From Trachythela sp. YZ-2020 (lineage: Eukaryota; Cnidaria; Anthozoa; Malacalcyonacea; Clavulariidae), in assembly GCA_016169945.1 (NCBI GenBank), contig JADLSH010000363.1, positions 2,170,001-2,234,000 of the forward strand: 64,000 nucleotides of DNA. Reading direction: 5' to 3'. The notes under the pieces are model-generated. The model did no database searches, was not told the origin of the DNA, and saw nothing but the letters and a program-made list of their open reading frames with translations. A program made the translations under genes and the position numbers. Below are positions 12,900 through 25,422 of this stretch, piece after piece (within the stretch, counting starts at the first letter, position 1; every line of letters starts with the position of its first letter).

Positions 12900-15800
12900 C
12901 ACCCAAAATACGTTTTACACTTCATGTCATTGTGGGGTAGTAGTCCGCAATATGGTGTAAATGTATATTCCATCTAAAAAGTGAGAATGAAATACAATGT
13001 TATTTTAGGCAGTTCTTTTAAAGTCACCAATGCCCCAATGGGGAGTGAACTTTGATTTTTTTCTTTGAGGGCTTATTGATTTCACCAAATCGCAGTAATA
13101 GGAACACAGGGGAAAGGCTTCAAAAATTCTTCCTCCAAAGAAGGTGCGAAGGCTTATTGGACAGGGGCCTAATTTGAGAGGTGCATGCGCTTAATACAAA
13201 ATTTACGATATTTAAAATAACTCTATTAATTGGATGATTGAACAGTGTGATATTTTGAAACGCTTATTTAAATAACCCAGTCTCACCTAGACAGCTACAC
13301 ATGCATCATTTGAACTATACGAGCTGGTCTATACTAATATGTAGTAGAACTGTAGAAGATGTCTGTAGATGAATATTCGAACGAAAATTTATATACATTT
13401 TTATACCTAAGAAGGAGATTGCATTTATATACCACTTATAAATGTGACTGCAGTAAAGTGTTACAAATTAACTGCCAATATCAATTGAATCTTGTTCACT
13501 GCAGGCGCACTGGCAAAGTTAGCCTACCAGCACTACGGCTGTATATGCAAAATTTACATGTAATCTATATTATATACACTTCTCTTCCTTGTGCAAAAAT
13601 TTGTCGACGAATTAATAATCTATATAGTTTGACTGGTGAGTTGCGTCAATTTTTCACCGAACCTCGCTTCATTGGCAATAAGCGAGATATTTCGACGCTT
13701 GAAAGGAAATACTTCAATAAACTGGTTTATTATTTACCAATTTATTATCATGGAGCTAACGACAACTACTGCTATTTTAACTTATAGTTATAGTTAAAAT
13801 TACAAGCTATATAGAAAAGCGACGAATTTTCAACTAATACATCAATCATCATTACTACAAACCAGAGAACATTTAAACCGACTCACATATATGAACACAT
13901 GATTATACTAAGTCTAAGGACATCTTAACAATATAGCCTAGAGTCTTCACTCACCGTATTTCGTAAACCTTTACAATTAAAATTCCTTTTCTAAGATTAA
14001 GTATATCTCGACCGAAAAGTCCCTCAGAATACCAGAACTAAGTGAACAGAATACAGTTTGATTTTCATCCTTGTAATAGACAAAGTCAAGGGAAGTACGA
14101 ACGATTGAACCGGTTTGAATTTGAAGTGAACCGTGAAAGCATGTACTGTATTTGTTGTCTATGTATGTAAATGAGTTCTTTGTAATCGTGAAAGTAATTT
14201 GCATATTGATGAAGCTGGTAGTGATATTAAAGCCTAAAGAGATTTTCAAAAGTCAGTGCGCGGAAATTGAGGTGTTTGCTTTCGGGGAAAACTTTCTATT
14301 ACATCAACATCGCTAAGCCTGTAATATGGCGTGCATGCACAAATGCACGTCATGCACTGCAGTTCTTCCGGCAAGCAAACTTCAAAACAAATTTCAAAAG
14401 TATTTTTTCAAGTAATTTTTTGAAGTATAAATTGACCGACTATACTCGAATACTCGAAAGCATTGACAACATGTAAGCATCACGTGAGCGCTAGCCTGCG
14501 AAGCAGTCGAGCAGTTTTGAGTGGTTATTATAACGCGAGCGCGAGAAATTAATAGGACGCAAATTGTAATTATCTTAAATTGCGTAGAACTGCCATCAAC
14601 ACATCTACAAATACATCACGCGCGTCACCTCAAACCCACCGCAATATCAACACAAACATTGTTCAACACAAAAACAACAAATATTATTCAACACTTGGGC
14701 AATACATTTCAGGAAAAGATTAAAATATGGCAAATTCATAGAATGCGTCCTGTGTTGCCTATACGGTTTAAAAATAGGTTTGCGTCGTTGTTTAGGATTT
14801 CAAAAGTTCAACTCGATCACATTGGTCATTGCACAGTCAGAGCTGCATGGATTTAGCAATTTTGCAGCGGGATATTTGTCTATTTTGCTTTAGAATCTAT
14901 TATATAGATATTGCTTTTCCATCGCGAAATCTCATCGCAACGGGGTTGCTTTAATTTTTAATGAAAAGACAAACATACTTTTAATTCTTTTATGAGTGAC
15001 AAGTAAGGAGTATATGTTTGCAGTGACGTGATATAAAATAGATTGATTTACAATCAAGGCGCAGACAACAGGACAAATAGAGTCCCAAATTAAGTCCTGC
15101 CATAAATGTGCAAAACACCATATTCTATATTTATATTGCAAAGTGCTCAAAGATATATCTGTTATCTTTTACTATATAGCCTTTCTATCTCTGTTACTGT
15201 AACGACTAAAAATCAACGAGAATTAAATAATCAATGAATGAACGCCAAATGAACGAATGAAAGAATAACCAAAATAATTGAAGTATTGTTTTTCAATTCC
15301 CAATATATAGTTGAAGGTGGAACAAGGCGAATAGAAAATCTAATTTTGGCAATGCCAATGTGGTTGGTTAATTTTTCTAGTCTTGTTTTTTCGATTAAAA
15401 AAGAGTCATCACTCACAAAATGGTTTTCACATTATATTATTTTGCCAATACATCCAGCAAAAGTTCGTTTTAACAAGGAAGTTAATTGACCTTTGACTTT
15501 GCATATATACTGTACACGGTGTACACACAGACGTCTGTGTTAGGCACTTGACTCGAGAGAGCCACGAAATTATGTGTAGACTTCAGTAGTAGCTTATGCG
15601 GGCTGTACGAGTAGCCGTGTTTAGTTTAATCATTTTGGTTATGTTTTATTAATAGAGGTCGCTTAAAAACCTCTTAAATGCGAAGTGGAATAATTAAATT
15701 TGTACGTCTTCACCGCACTTTATGTATGTAAATATTCGCGAAGTCTATGTTTATCTAATAGCCAAGGTTATTTAATAGTCGATTTCTTTTTCATGCTATT

Positions 15801-17560
15801 TGTCGCAAGGCATGCAGTGAACAAAATACAATTTGTGCATGTTACAAAAGTGTGTGTAAAACGCAACATACATGTCAAATTCACTAATAAGTCACGAGAA
15901 AAACTCAATGGAAATCGACACCGTATCTTCGTCTTGATACCAAAATAAAAATCGTCCATAAATAAATTCAAATTCTGCGTTAAATTACTCTTTAAATACT
16001 GGTGCGTTTAAGAAGCTGTATCATACACAATTGAAGTCATTCATTATAATGATTTTGTTAAACACTCGGCTACGTCTACGACCTCGTTTGTCAACACACT
16101 ATTCAGCTGTGTTTCAAATAAAACCATAATACACTCCATCGATCTTGCGGATTATGTCTTCTAGATCTAGTGTACTTCAAAATGGCTTTGTTTGGAAGCC
16201 TTGTCTGCTTGGGCGTTCACGTTTAGAAAGATTTAATGCAAAGAAGGCAATTTATATACTCTTACTTGGGATTCTTAAGCTATATATATTAAACAAGTAC
16301 TCAACAACATTTAATATCACAAAACGTAATACATTCTTCTACTATGAGATCAGTGATTGCCATGGACTTGAAATATGTTAGACGGAAGTATAATACACCC
16401 TCATACCTCATACGCTGTATTCTGATGATTAACGAACGTCTGTGCAACGAAGCTCAGCGTAGAAAAGCGCTCTTGGGCTTAATGTCGATTCAAAGGTTTT
16501 CTCAATTCGCCATTAATACACCTGACATAATTTTAAAACAACGTTTTTACACTCTGACGCGCGCGTTATGTTAATGATTTTTTAATTGCAAACGCAAAAT
16601 AAGTAATTAAGACGCGTCGAATTCCGCATACCGCTATCGACTTCTCACTACGTGTTTTCCCGCCATTCGAAAAAAGATACATGCGACAATTGCTTCCGGA
16701 CTGATACAGGAATTTATAGAACAGCTCTTTTACTAACCATTATCGTGCTTGAACAGATGGTGTTCAATTCAAGTTTTCATAATTTACATTTGAAATTCTT
16801 TTTGACGTCACATGGAAATGAAATTCTTCTATTTTAAATATTTACGTTTTCCGAGCCAGATATGTACGTGTTGTTCGAGTGATATGTCTGTCCCTTGGTT
16901 TATAGCGATATTCTCGTCCAAAACAAATCTTCCACGAGTGTAATATAGTATAATAAACTCTAACATGAAAACGAGACTCGCAGTTGTGGGTCAGACCGGA
17001 CCATGTTTCCATCCCACACAAAGAGCGTGATTATATTTGGTCCAACCATAGTCCCTATAACAGTGTCTGGAAACGCATCTAAAGCTTTTGTTCTATGTTT
17101 TTGTTCATGTTTGTGCACCTTCACGCGCAGTAAACACATTGTTCTCTTAGCATAATGAAGGAAGCAGCCAATAAACTCCGAGCAGCTGAATATTAACATT
17201 TGTAAAACAAAGAAAACGTGCACTCTCAGTACACCCTCAACATCAACCCACGGACATGGCTATAAACTTTCAAGTTTGCCGCGTTTCCAGACACTGTATT
17301 ATAGGGACTATGGTCCAACCAACCTTGTTTTCTGGATACAAAAGCTATTTTTTTACCTATTTGACAGGTACTATGTAGTGGTTTTACGCCGTTAACTTGC
17401 CTTTTTCCCCCTCAGTAATTCCATTTTAGTTTATGAAAATTGCTATTTAAAAAGAACGAAATTGATTGTTTGACTGATATTGCCACGGTAACAGTGGTTT
17501 TTACGAATGATATGATGTGTATGATCCTGAGATATGGTGTCTGTTGTCTAGTCATTTTGC
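12900..17560. other. Gene-poor AT-rich gap between MGAT5 start and DNPH1 end
   Basis: I see no exon with family similarity and no supported gene on either strand. Open frames at 13359-13787 and 14521-14856 are AT-rich, lack recognisable domains and have no splice context. An inverted pair, GGTCCAACCATAGTCCC at about 17038 and its complement at about 17300, marks a short repeat element. About 15870-16110 resembles the repeat at 46590-46830. The MGAT5 promoter should lie just upstream of 12899, but no clear core motif was identified. Confidence 0.6.
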
Positions 17561-20500
17561 TCAGATTAAGTTATTTGCTGTTAGAAAGTCTTTGATTATT
17601 TTCTTGGCCTCGTCACCTTGATAGTCTTTGACCACCATCTGTTTTCCATCTTCTGCTCCACGAATCATGGCTGATAGAACTAAAAGATTCAAACAATTTT
17701 TAAAGGTGATGTAAAGTCCCAATGTAAACAAACCGGCAACGTCCGTTTGTTTACATTTTAAACACGCTATATTTTAAAAAATATGATGTGTTCTGGTTCG
17801 CTAAAGGTTCGCTATGCTTTAAATAAATACAGATTCGAGTTTCTGATTTAGAAGATGTCGAATTTTAGTCGAAACAACGCGAAATTTGGGCATTGTTTAC
17901 ATCGCGGGACCCCCCATAGCACATGCGCAGAATGGACTTTACGTGGTCTTTACGTTAAAGTTTTTAGCTTTTGCATAATTGCATTGTTACACTTAGAGAC
18001 TCGTAGTACACCTGTTTTAGGACGGCCCTAAAGCAATTATTCTGTTAGAGTAAACGAGCTGGGATTGACCAAAAATTAACTTAGGACTGATCTGAAATTA
18101 TGATTTCAAGCTTCAAGGCTTAGCATCTAAGATGGCCTAAAACGCGACAGAACTCAAGTCAGTCTATGTCAAAAATGTTTGGAGGCTATTAGCACTAACA
18201 GTAACAGCACTAACAAAATCATATCCAGGCTCATCTGGACTACGGGGAATGCAGATTTTTTAGGGAGGGGGGGGGGTCATAAATGCATGTACCACTGACA
18301 CTGCAGCTCCCAACAAAATATCAACAAATCAGTCAGGATAAAAGATCTGAAGGATTGTTAGAGAGGTGAATACCCCTACACCCCAACCTTAAGTTTGCCT
18401 ATTAGTTTTTGTGCAGCCGGTGGAAGAGAGCGTGCACCCTTTTCCATTCTTCAGTACACACAGCTCTTGAATAATATCAGATTTTGGTGCATACCATAAG
18501 GCTGGATTTACCCCTTTTTGTATTCAAGCCAAAAATTGATCAGGATGCAGAATGCAGTTTAACTAGTTTCATTTCTAACTCTACCAGATCAACTAACCTC
18601 TTCCAGATTCAGGTCTAAACAAACACAAAATCTTTTTTCCTCGTTCAAGTGCTCTGCCCAGTTCATATCCAACTCCCAATGATGGTTGTGTCACTTCAGC
18701 AATTACAGCTAAATAAAGACATTTTCCTCAAGCAATAATTTGGCTTATGGTATGAATAGGTAATTCCAGGACACATCCACACCTCTCCCATAAAAGAAAT
18801 GGGAAGTTAACCCCCCTCCCAGGGCTTGAAATAACAAACAGACATGCGGCGGTCACGTCGTACGGTCAAATGTGTTTTTGCTCGGACATGACCCACTTTT
18901 TGGACGGACAAATATTTTACCTAAACTAAGCCTTTTAATAATGACATTCAGATCCTGCGTTACAATACATGATGCTTAATTATTAGACAAGTTACATACA
19001 TGCTCAAACCCTTTAACAAAGTCTCCTCCACAATGACAATTACTTTTTTGTTCAATGTTATACCGTGCACTGGGAAATGTAATTTTCATGAAATTCTATA
19101 TTTTTGAAATTGAATTTTCTTTTAAAGCGCAAGAATTGTTATTTGACCGGACAAAAAGACCGACATTCAAGGGTTTTGTCTGGTCAATACTCAATTCTGA
19201 CCGGACAATGTCTGTTGACCGGCCATTATTTCGAGCCCAATGCCTCCTCTTTCCAAACTTCCTAGTAAATTTCACATTATTAGAAGTAGATTTCCCTCCT
19301 TCCCTTCTGGTCTCTGGACAGCACAAACTCTCCACAGGGGGAAGGGGTGCAGAACGTTTCTGACGACCCATTTTGTGTTGATCATGTACATTGTGCAGAA
19401 GCCCAATTAATATTCAAGAGCCTCCTCTTAATTGATAAGCAAAACTTTCAGGTTTGTGGCTCATTACATCTCTAAAATTATTAACCCATTAGCTGGCAAT
19501 GTGCCCAGATGCACCCTACTGTAGTATTTTACTCTGTCTAATGCCAGACGATTTTACTCGTCCGTGGTAGAGTACTTCCGGTTAATGGGTTAACAAAACT
19601 AGCTGGCAATGTGCCCAACTTTGGTATTTTACTCTGTCTAACACCAGACAATTTTACTCCTCAGTGGTAGGGTACTGCCAGTTAATGGGTTGATAGATTA
19701 AATGTTATATTATTACCATCACTTTGATCCAGCCATGCCAGGTCTCTGTCATGAATGAATTTGTCATCTTTGTTAATTTCTCCTGTTAAATACATACTTT
19801 TTAGGAAATATTTTAAGCTCTTGTGAATACGAACACATCAGTCAGGCAATCCAAATGATAACTTAAAACAAGGCAATGGCAATATATCTGCACGTGAAGA
19901 TGCAATAAACTTCTCAATGTTTTGAGCAAAGGCCCTTCTTCAGATTTAGTATGGTTGTTTAACCGCTAAGGCCAATTAAAAAAAGTTTTTAGTTTTTCAT
20001 CACATTTTTTGAAAAACGTGGGGCGGGCGGATTTTTATTTTTTTAATAGCGTAAGTAGTATATTTCCCCTTTTAAAAACAGGTTAAAAGGTTGTTTTCCA
20101 TTTCACACATTTTGTCTGCGCAAGAAATAGTCACAGTCAAGAGCCATTTTAACTTCTATGCCTAAATACGAGACCATGTTGTATTTGTACAACAACGAAA
20201 GGCATGTTGAAACAATATGGCCGCCAACATTCTGTTTCCGACTACTTCTGACTAATTCCGATTTAATAATAAAAAATAAATATTTCGGGCGGCCAATTTT
20301 AATTGGCCTAATTCCAGGAGAAAGCAGTGCTCTTTCATGTTGTTATGACGGTTGTGTCTAAACAACACCAAACAACCTATTTACGTGTGCCCAGTCATTT
20401 TCCCATTGTGTTGAGATTGAAGAAGCACTTTCCTTGATAGTAATTCCTAGTTTAGCCTCTAGTATAAATTGTTCAGTGTTCCAACCATATATAAACCAAC

Positions 20501-21254
20501 AATGCTATACCCTGATCAATGTTTGGTCCCAGTTGCTCACTCTCAGACATAACATGACCATGAACTTTAATATAATCAATCAATTTATGATATATCTTTG
20601 CATCATCTCGTCCTGCACGAATACTCGCTGCAAAATAAATCTTTGCGGCACTCTTTTGCTCACTTGCAACCGAAAAACATTGAAACGCAACCTTCGAAAG
20701 ACCACTCCGCATGCAAGGAAAATATAAGTATGCTGCCATATTTTTCCTGCAAAGTGGAAGTGAAATGTTGTGTGGTGGAAACATCCAAAAATCTTTGATG
20801 TTCTTCAAATGTTTCCGTTGTGATTACATCCTCCTGTTTTGAGCACAAACTGATACATTTACTATTTAGGATTTATAGGGATGTGATTGGGGTCTTCAAA
20901 AAGAAATATTTTCGTGAGCAAAACGAAAACAAGAGGATGCAACCTTGTTTGTCCCATTGTGGGGGAAAAAATTATTCCCAAAAAAATTCAAAAACAATGT
21001 CAATGTTTCTGCAACATTGTTTTATTAGTTTCGATGTCTTCTAGTTTGCCCTGAAATCCACATACTTAATTTATACACATGTGAATTATATCCTGTACCT
21101 CAGTACCTGAAGGTATCAAGCTTTCCAAGCCAATATGTTCGGTCAAAACTTTACCAAACGTTTGCAGGTAGTTGATCAATTCACGATATAATTCCACATC
21201 ATCTCTGCCCCCTCGAATACTTGCTGCAAAGTAAAATTTTGGCTCCTTTTCCAT
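17561..21254 (-). CDS. DNPH1: 2'-deoxynucleoside 5'-phosphate N-hydrolase 1 (RCL/DNPH1-like), 4 exons
   Basis: Nucleotide-pool enzyme that cleaves the N-glycosidic bond of deoxynucleoside monophosphates; the human enzyme removes 5-hydroxymethyl-dUMP. Coding exons: 21107-21254, 19717-19782, 18598-18708, 17561-17679, total 147 aa (human 174). Phases agree at all three junctions. Visible family motifs: [11 protein letters not shown] at residues 9-19 (phosphate and sugar contact loop), LTEH, then [31 protein letters not shown] (its Glu at about residue 76 corresponds to the catalytic Glu of the family), [13 protein letters not shown] and SAMIRGA. The C-terminus stops at NNLI. A paralogous first exon lies in intron 1 and is listed separately. 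No upstream in-frame Met extends exon 1, so a cytosolic or nuclear protein is likely. Confidence 0.92.
18821..19240. mobile_element. Inverted-repeat element (GGGCTTGAAATAA ends) in DNPH1 intron 2
   Basis: Starts with AGGGCTTGAAATAA and ends with TTATTTCGAGCCC. Interior carries several GACCGGACA-type motifs. Non-coding. Confidence 0.55.
19484..19692. mobile_element. Two tandem AACCCATTA-type short MITE copies
   Basis: Each copy of about 105 bases starts near TTAGCTGGCAATGTGCCC, contains TATTTTACTCTGTCTAA and ends GTTAATGGGTT, with complementary ends. A third copy, interrupted by another transposon, is at 62692-63185. Confidence 0.75.
20511..20739 (-). CDS. DNPH1: Second, diverged first coding exon of the DNPH1-like gene (alternative start)
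   Basis: This open stretch sits inside intron 1 of the DNPH1-like gene. It encodes a homologue of exon 1: [19 protein letters not shown] compared with [16 protein letters not shown]. It ends at a GT donor (CAGG|GTATAG) in phase 1, the same phase as exon 1, so it could splice cleanly to the shared exon 2 (19717-19782) and give a 174-aa product. It begins with about 33 extra residues ([16 protein letters not shown]...) that contain Arg and Lys, Ser and hydrophobic residues with one acidic residue, which would suit a mitochondrial leader (inference). Differences from exon 1: Gly to Ala in the SIR loop and loss of the LTEH segment. Alternatives are an unused relic or part of a separate broken gene. 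No stop codon or frameshift is seen. Confidence 0.6.
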
Positions 21255-22012
21255 GTTGCAAATTTGTGAAATATTCCCTAAGACTTAATAGACCGGTTTA
21301 ACCCCCCGGATTTCTTATTCGACCTAGGTAAATGAATGCTGCTCTATGGCGATTAAGGGGGGAGCGACTAAACACTTTGTAACACGTGTTGAACGAAAAA
21401 TCAGATCTTTCCTGGTACGTCATGTTACTCACGCGCAATATAGTCATTATAGTGGAATGGAAAAAGATATAGAGTTTACTTTACACCGGTAGTGACCTCA
21501 CAATGACGTCATAACCAGCGTAAATCTTCCAAGAAAAGGGCTTAAATTTGTCTCAATTGCAAATTCTGTGGACTAGTCACAAGTTAGCAAAGCAGTTGTA
21601 ACAAAGTTAGACTTGCTAGTTGCTACAAGTCGACTCGAATTATTTAGACGTATCAGTTCAAATCATACATGGTTAAAATAATCAGTATTGGTCGGATTTA
21701 CGGGGTTTCCATATATTTTCAAAGGCAAAACCACGCACATGACCTTGTGGCGAATTTTTGCTGGCGTGCTGGCTGACTTAGAACAAAGTCATGAAAGATG
21801 AGACACATCTTCAACTACAGGTGACTGGTTCAGTTTAGATTCTAAACTGTTTAAAGCAAGCATAGTTGCAACGAAAATCTTGGGCTGGCTGCACTTGCAC
21901 TTGGCGAATGGCGACATCGTCTCTGATTTCCCTATGTCCAAGCGTGGTCGAACAAAATATCGGAACAAAATATGAACAATATGAACACTATGTACAGATT
22001 GTTTAGTTGAAG
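21255..22012. other. Spacer between DNPH1 start and SAM gene stop
   Basis: Both genes point the same way. The spacer should hold the SAM gene 3' UTR and the DNPH1 promoter. No TATA box or other motif stands out. No coding or repeat signal was recognised. Confidence 0.5.
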
Positions 22013-25000
22013 TTAACTGTTGTTTAGCGAATGTTTGAGATTAATAATGTGACAATTCAATTTCATGGCAGGTCCAAGTTTTAACTTCATCCACTGGATT
22101 AGAAAATCTTGGTTCAGCAATGTCAGAGCTTTGCCATCGATTTCCTAAGAAAACAAAAAAGAAAGTTTATTAGTACGTTGCGGACAATTAAGCGATTTCC
22201 TCTTATTCTTTCAGGATTTATAATAGAGATAGATGACTTTGGCAAAGAAAAGACCAGTGGCGTAGCCAGCCCGCCGATTTGGTCCCGCTATGCAAATTTC
22301 AAATCAATATCATTATTCATTTCTTTAGAAATGGATTGTTTTCATCGTCAACGAACACGAACAAATTTGCATAGCGGGACTAAATCGGCGGGCTGGCTAC
22401 GCCACTGGAAAAGACAGTTCGTCTCATAATTCGTAATGTATCTTGTTATCACAAAATTTTCTCTCTCCAGCAGGAAAAATTGTTTCCCAACCAATACAGA
22501 AACATTTTGTTTCGCAAGTGGGACTTTTGCATCGCAAACATTGTTTCTCAGTACGTCTCCAACATGGTGGATTCAATCTGTATTTTGTACTCTGTAGTGT
22601 GGATTTCCAACAGCTAGTATTTCTAGTGATTGAGCAATCTACCCAGAAGCATTTTACTCTACAGGGAAAGGTTTCCTGGTTTGCCCATCTTCGGGCAACA
22701 TGGTCAGGAAAGTATGTTTCGGCAACACTGTTTCCTGGGCCTTAAGGCTCTTTTCCACTCATCGTAAAACCAACTCGCAAACTCGCTGCGAGTTCTTGCA
22801 TGTAATTAAAATAAACTGTCGAGCATTGTGATTGGATGAAAGTACTCGCAGCGAGCTTGCGAGTTGGTTTTTGCGACGAGTGGAAAAGAGCCTTTACTCC
22901 AGATATGTATTGAGCACACTGGCCGGCACTTACCTGATCAACAAACACGTGAGCATACTCGGAACAATCCGTCGCTCGTACGAACTTCGCCACATCTTCG
23001 GCGGTCCATTTCGTGAGTTCCTTATCACAAATATCCTTAACATTAATACAGTCCTCAAGTCTTAGTTCTATCGCCCCCAAATTAATCTCTCTGGGTACAT
23101 ACACAGCCCGAACTATAGAACTTTCCGTCTTCGAAGCCGTGTTTGGTAAACATACAGCCATTTTTGAATTCGTTTCGGGCCGAATAGTTGACGAGTTAAT
23201 CTCGGGCCGAACTGAAGCGGACGGAGCCACTGCAAGTGGTTTATATGCTGTGTGCTTCGCCAGGGATTTATCTGGCAAGCTTTTAGGAGGTTCTGTCAAC
23301 GCTCTTTCCGAGGGTAGGCTGTTTAGCAATGAGGTTCTGGGTCTAGGGGCGGTTGTTGTTGAGGGTGTCTCTGGTCTTGCGGGTTGGCTTTGTGCGGGTC
23401 GAGTGGTGAGCGTGGTGGTAGCGACCGCTGACGAGATGCTCGCGGTACTTGTGCTATTGGCGGGAAAAGTTGAGGTGTTGAAAGATGACGTAATCGTGTT
23501 TGAAGCAGACAAACTTGTTTCTCCGGTTTCGGTCTGTGTCGTTGTGTTGCCTATCTGGCCGTGACGTAGTGAAGGTAAGTTTCCAAATCTAGATGGTTGA
23601 TCTGGACAGGCTGAAGTATCTCTCGTTGCACCAACTAAAATTTGAGATAAAAAACCCGGCGTTCAAATCGAGGGCGAGATGTGAAGATTTCCAGAATATG
23701 CTTATTCGTTGTCTTCTTTCATAGACACGCAATGTTATATACACGCAGGAACTACAGCTGGGAACGTACCTCTATATTTTTCGTTGGTTTATCGAAAAAG
23801 ATACCTTTAAGGCTTTAAGACCAAACGTGTTATTGATTTATATGATACGCAGTCAAAGAACTTCTAAACGATGTTAAATTGCCACAGTCATGCATGAAAA
23901 AATCAGTATAAAGTTTTGTTCTTAATGCAACATGAAATACACGATCATGACTTTCAGTTTCTCGATATCTTGCCACCCAAAATGGCGGATTATTCAACGT
24001 GACGTAATATTCTCGCGCGCCACTGCAAGATCTGAATACAGTTTATCATGCAGGAAGATGTAGAAGCAAATATTCATACCTGTACTGGCTGTAGTAGTGG
24101 AGTCAGTTGTCTGGCTAGGCGGTGCTGCTGTGGTACTGTTGCTCTTTCTGAGGTGATCCCGAGCGATTACTTGTTTTGTTTTCGTATCTACCAAGCCATC
24201 AATAAGATAAATCATACTCAGTTTCAGTTGACAGTAAATAAATTCTGATAAAAAAGGCCAGAAATGGTTCAAAGTAGAAAAAAGTATGGCATGCCAAACT
24301 ATTTTTTTTTAATGGTCAAATATATTATGGTCCGCAATTTTTATTTTTGTCTTACCAATTAGGACAATTTTAGCATTGTTACACCAAATTGTTTCTTCAA
24401 ACAGGATCGGTTCATCAGCAGTCATCAGCGCTGCCTAAAATGTCAATATTTTTCAATTAAAGGTACGTTGTTTTCAATTGAGAAGATGAAATATCATTTA
24501 TCAAACTCATTAAAAAGCTACAGTAGGTCATGAAAGTAGGGTAAGCAAAAATAAGATGGTTTGGACATTTGATTAGAATGGAAGAAACCTGTAAAAGGAA
24601 TTGATCCGTAAGAAGACAAAGTCAAAGGATAGGATGGAATTAAGAAGATTATGGACGAGATTGGACTTACGGAGGATGACGTAAGAGACGGAGAGGATAC
24701 CTAATTAAAGGCTGGTCTAACTGGACCTCCGAAAAAATCAGGGGTGTATATAGTCAGGGGTTTGGGGAAGAAAGTGTAACTAAAAAAGGAAAAAGGAAAA
24801 ACACAACTTTTTTTTTTTCAAGCTGAAAATAACCCTGAAAATCTATTTGAAAAATTGAAAATTGTCCAGGGCAGCAAGGCCCCGGAACCTCAAAGCCACT
24901 CAAAACCTAACACCAGGTGAAAAGGACATCAAAATTTTCTTCAGACTGCTGCTGGATAGGGGAAGAAAGTGGCTCTTTCAAAATTGGGGGTGGGGAAAAG

Positions 25001-25388
25001 GTAACCCCGCTGGTAACTCTATACACCCCTGGAAAAAATGTTTAAAACTGATAGAGCAATACAGTATAAATAGATTTAGAGTTGCAAAAAAGCTACGGGT
25101 GTGCGGGCACCACACGTGAGGAAGGTTACTGGCATTGAGGAAGGTTGAAGGTGAAACACTGAATAGAACATCAATTGCAAAGCAGTAAGTACTAGACTAG
25201 TCAGGCTAGTTTTAGTAGCAACAGTCAGCACTCAGTCAGACTATAGCAGTACGTATTGCAATGGCCAACTGGTAAATTTACCCAGGCAAAAGGACTTTAT
25301 GCCGGAAAATTTCCAGTTATTTTGAGGAAGGTTGGGAAAACCCAAAATCCTACACGGAGGAAAGTTGGAAAAGGTTTTGCAACTCTGA

Positions 25389-25422
<34 letters not shown>

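Noticed and set aside
13359..13787. 142-codon plus-strand frame
   Set aside because: AT-rich, no recognisable domain, no Kozak-like or splice support and no repeat relation. Kept as unsupported.
23013..23564. 183-codon plus-strand frame
   Set aside because: Antisense shadow of the Ser/Thr-rich exon 22934-23634 of the SAM gene, which has consistent splice phases and domain homology on the minus strand.
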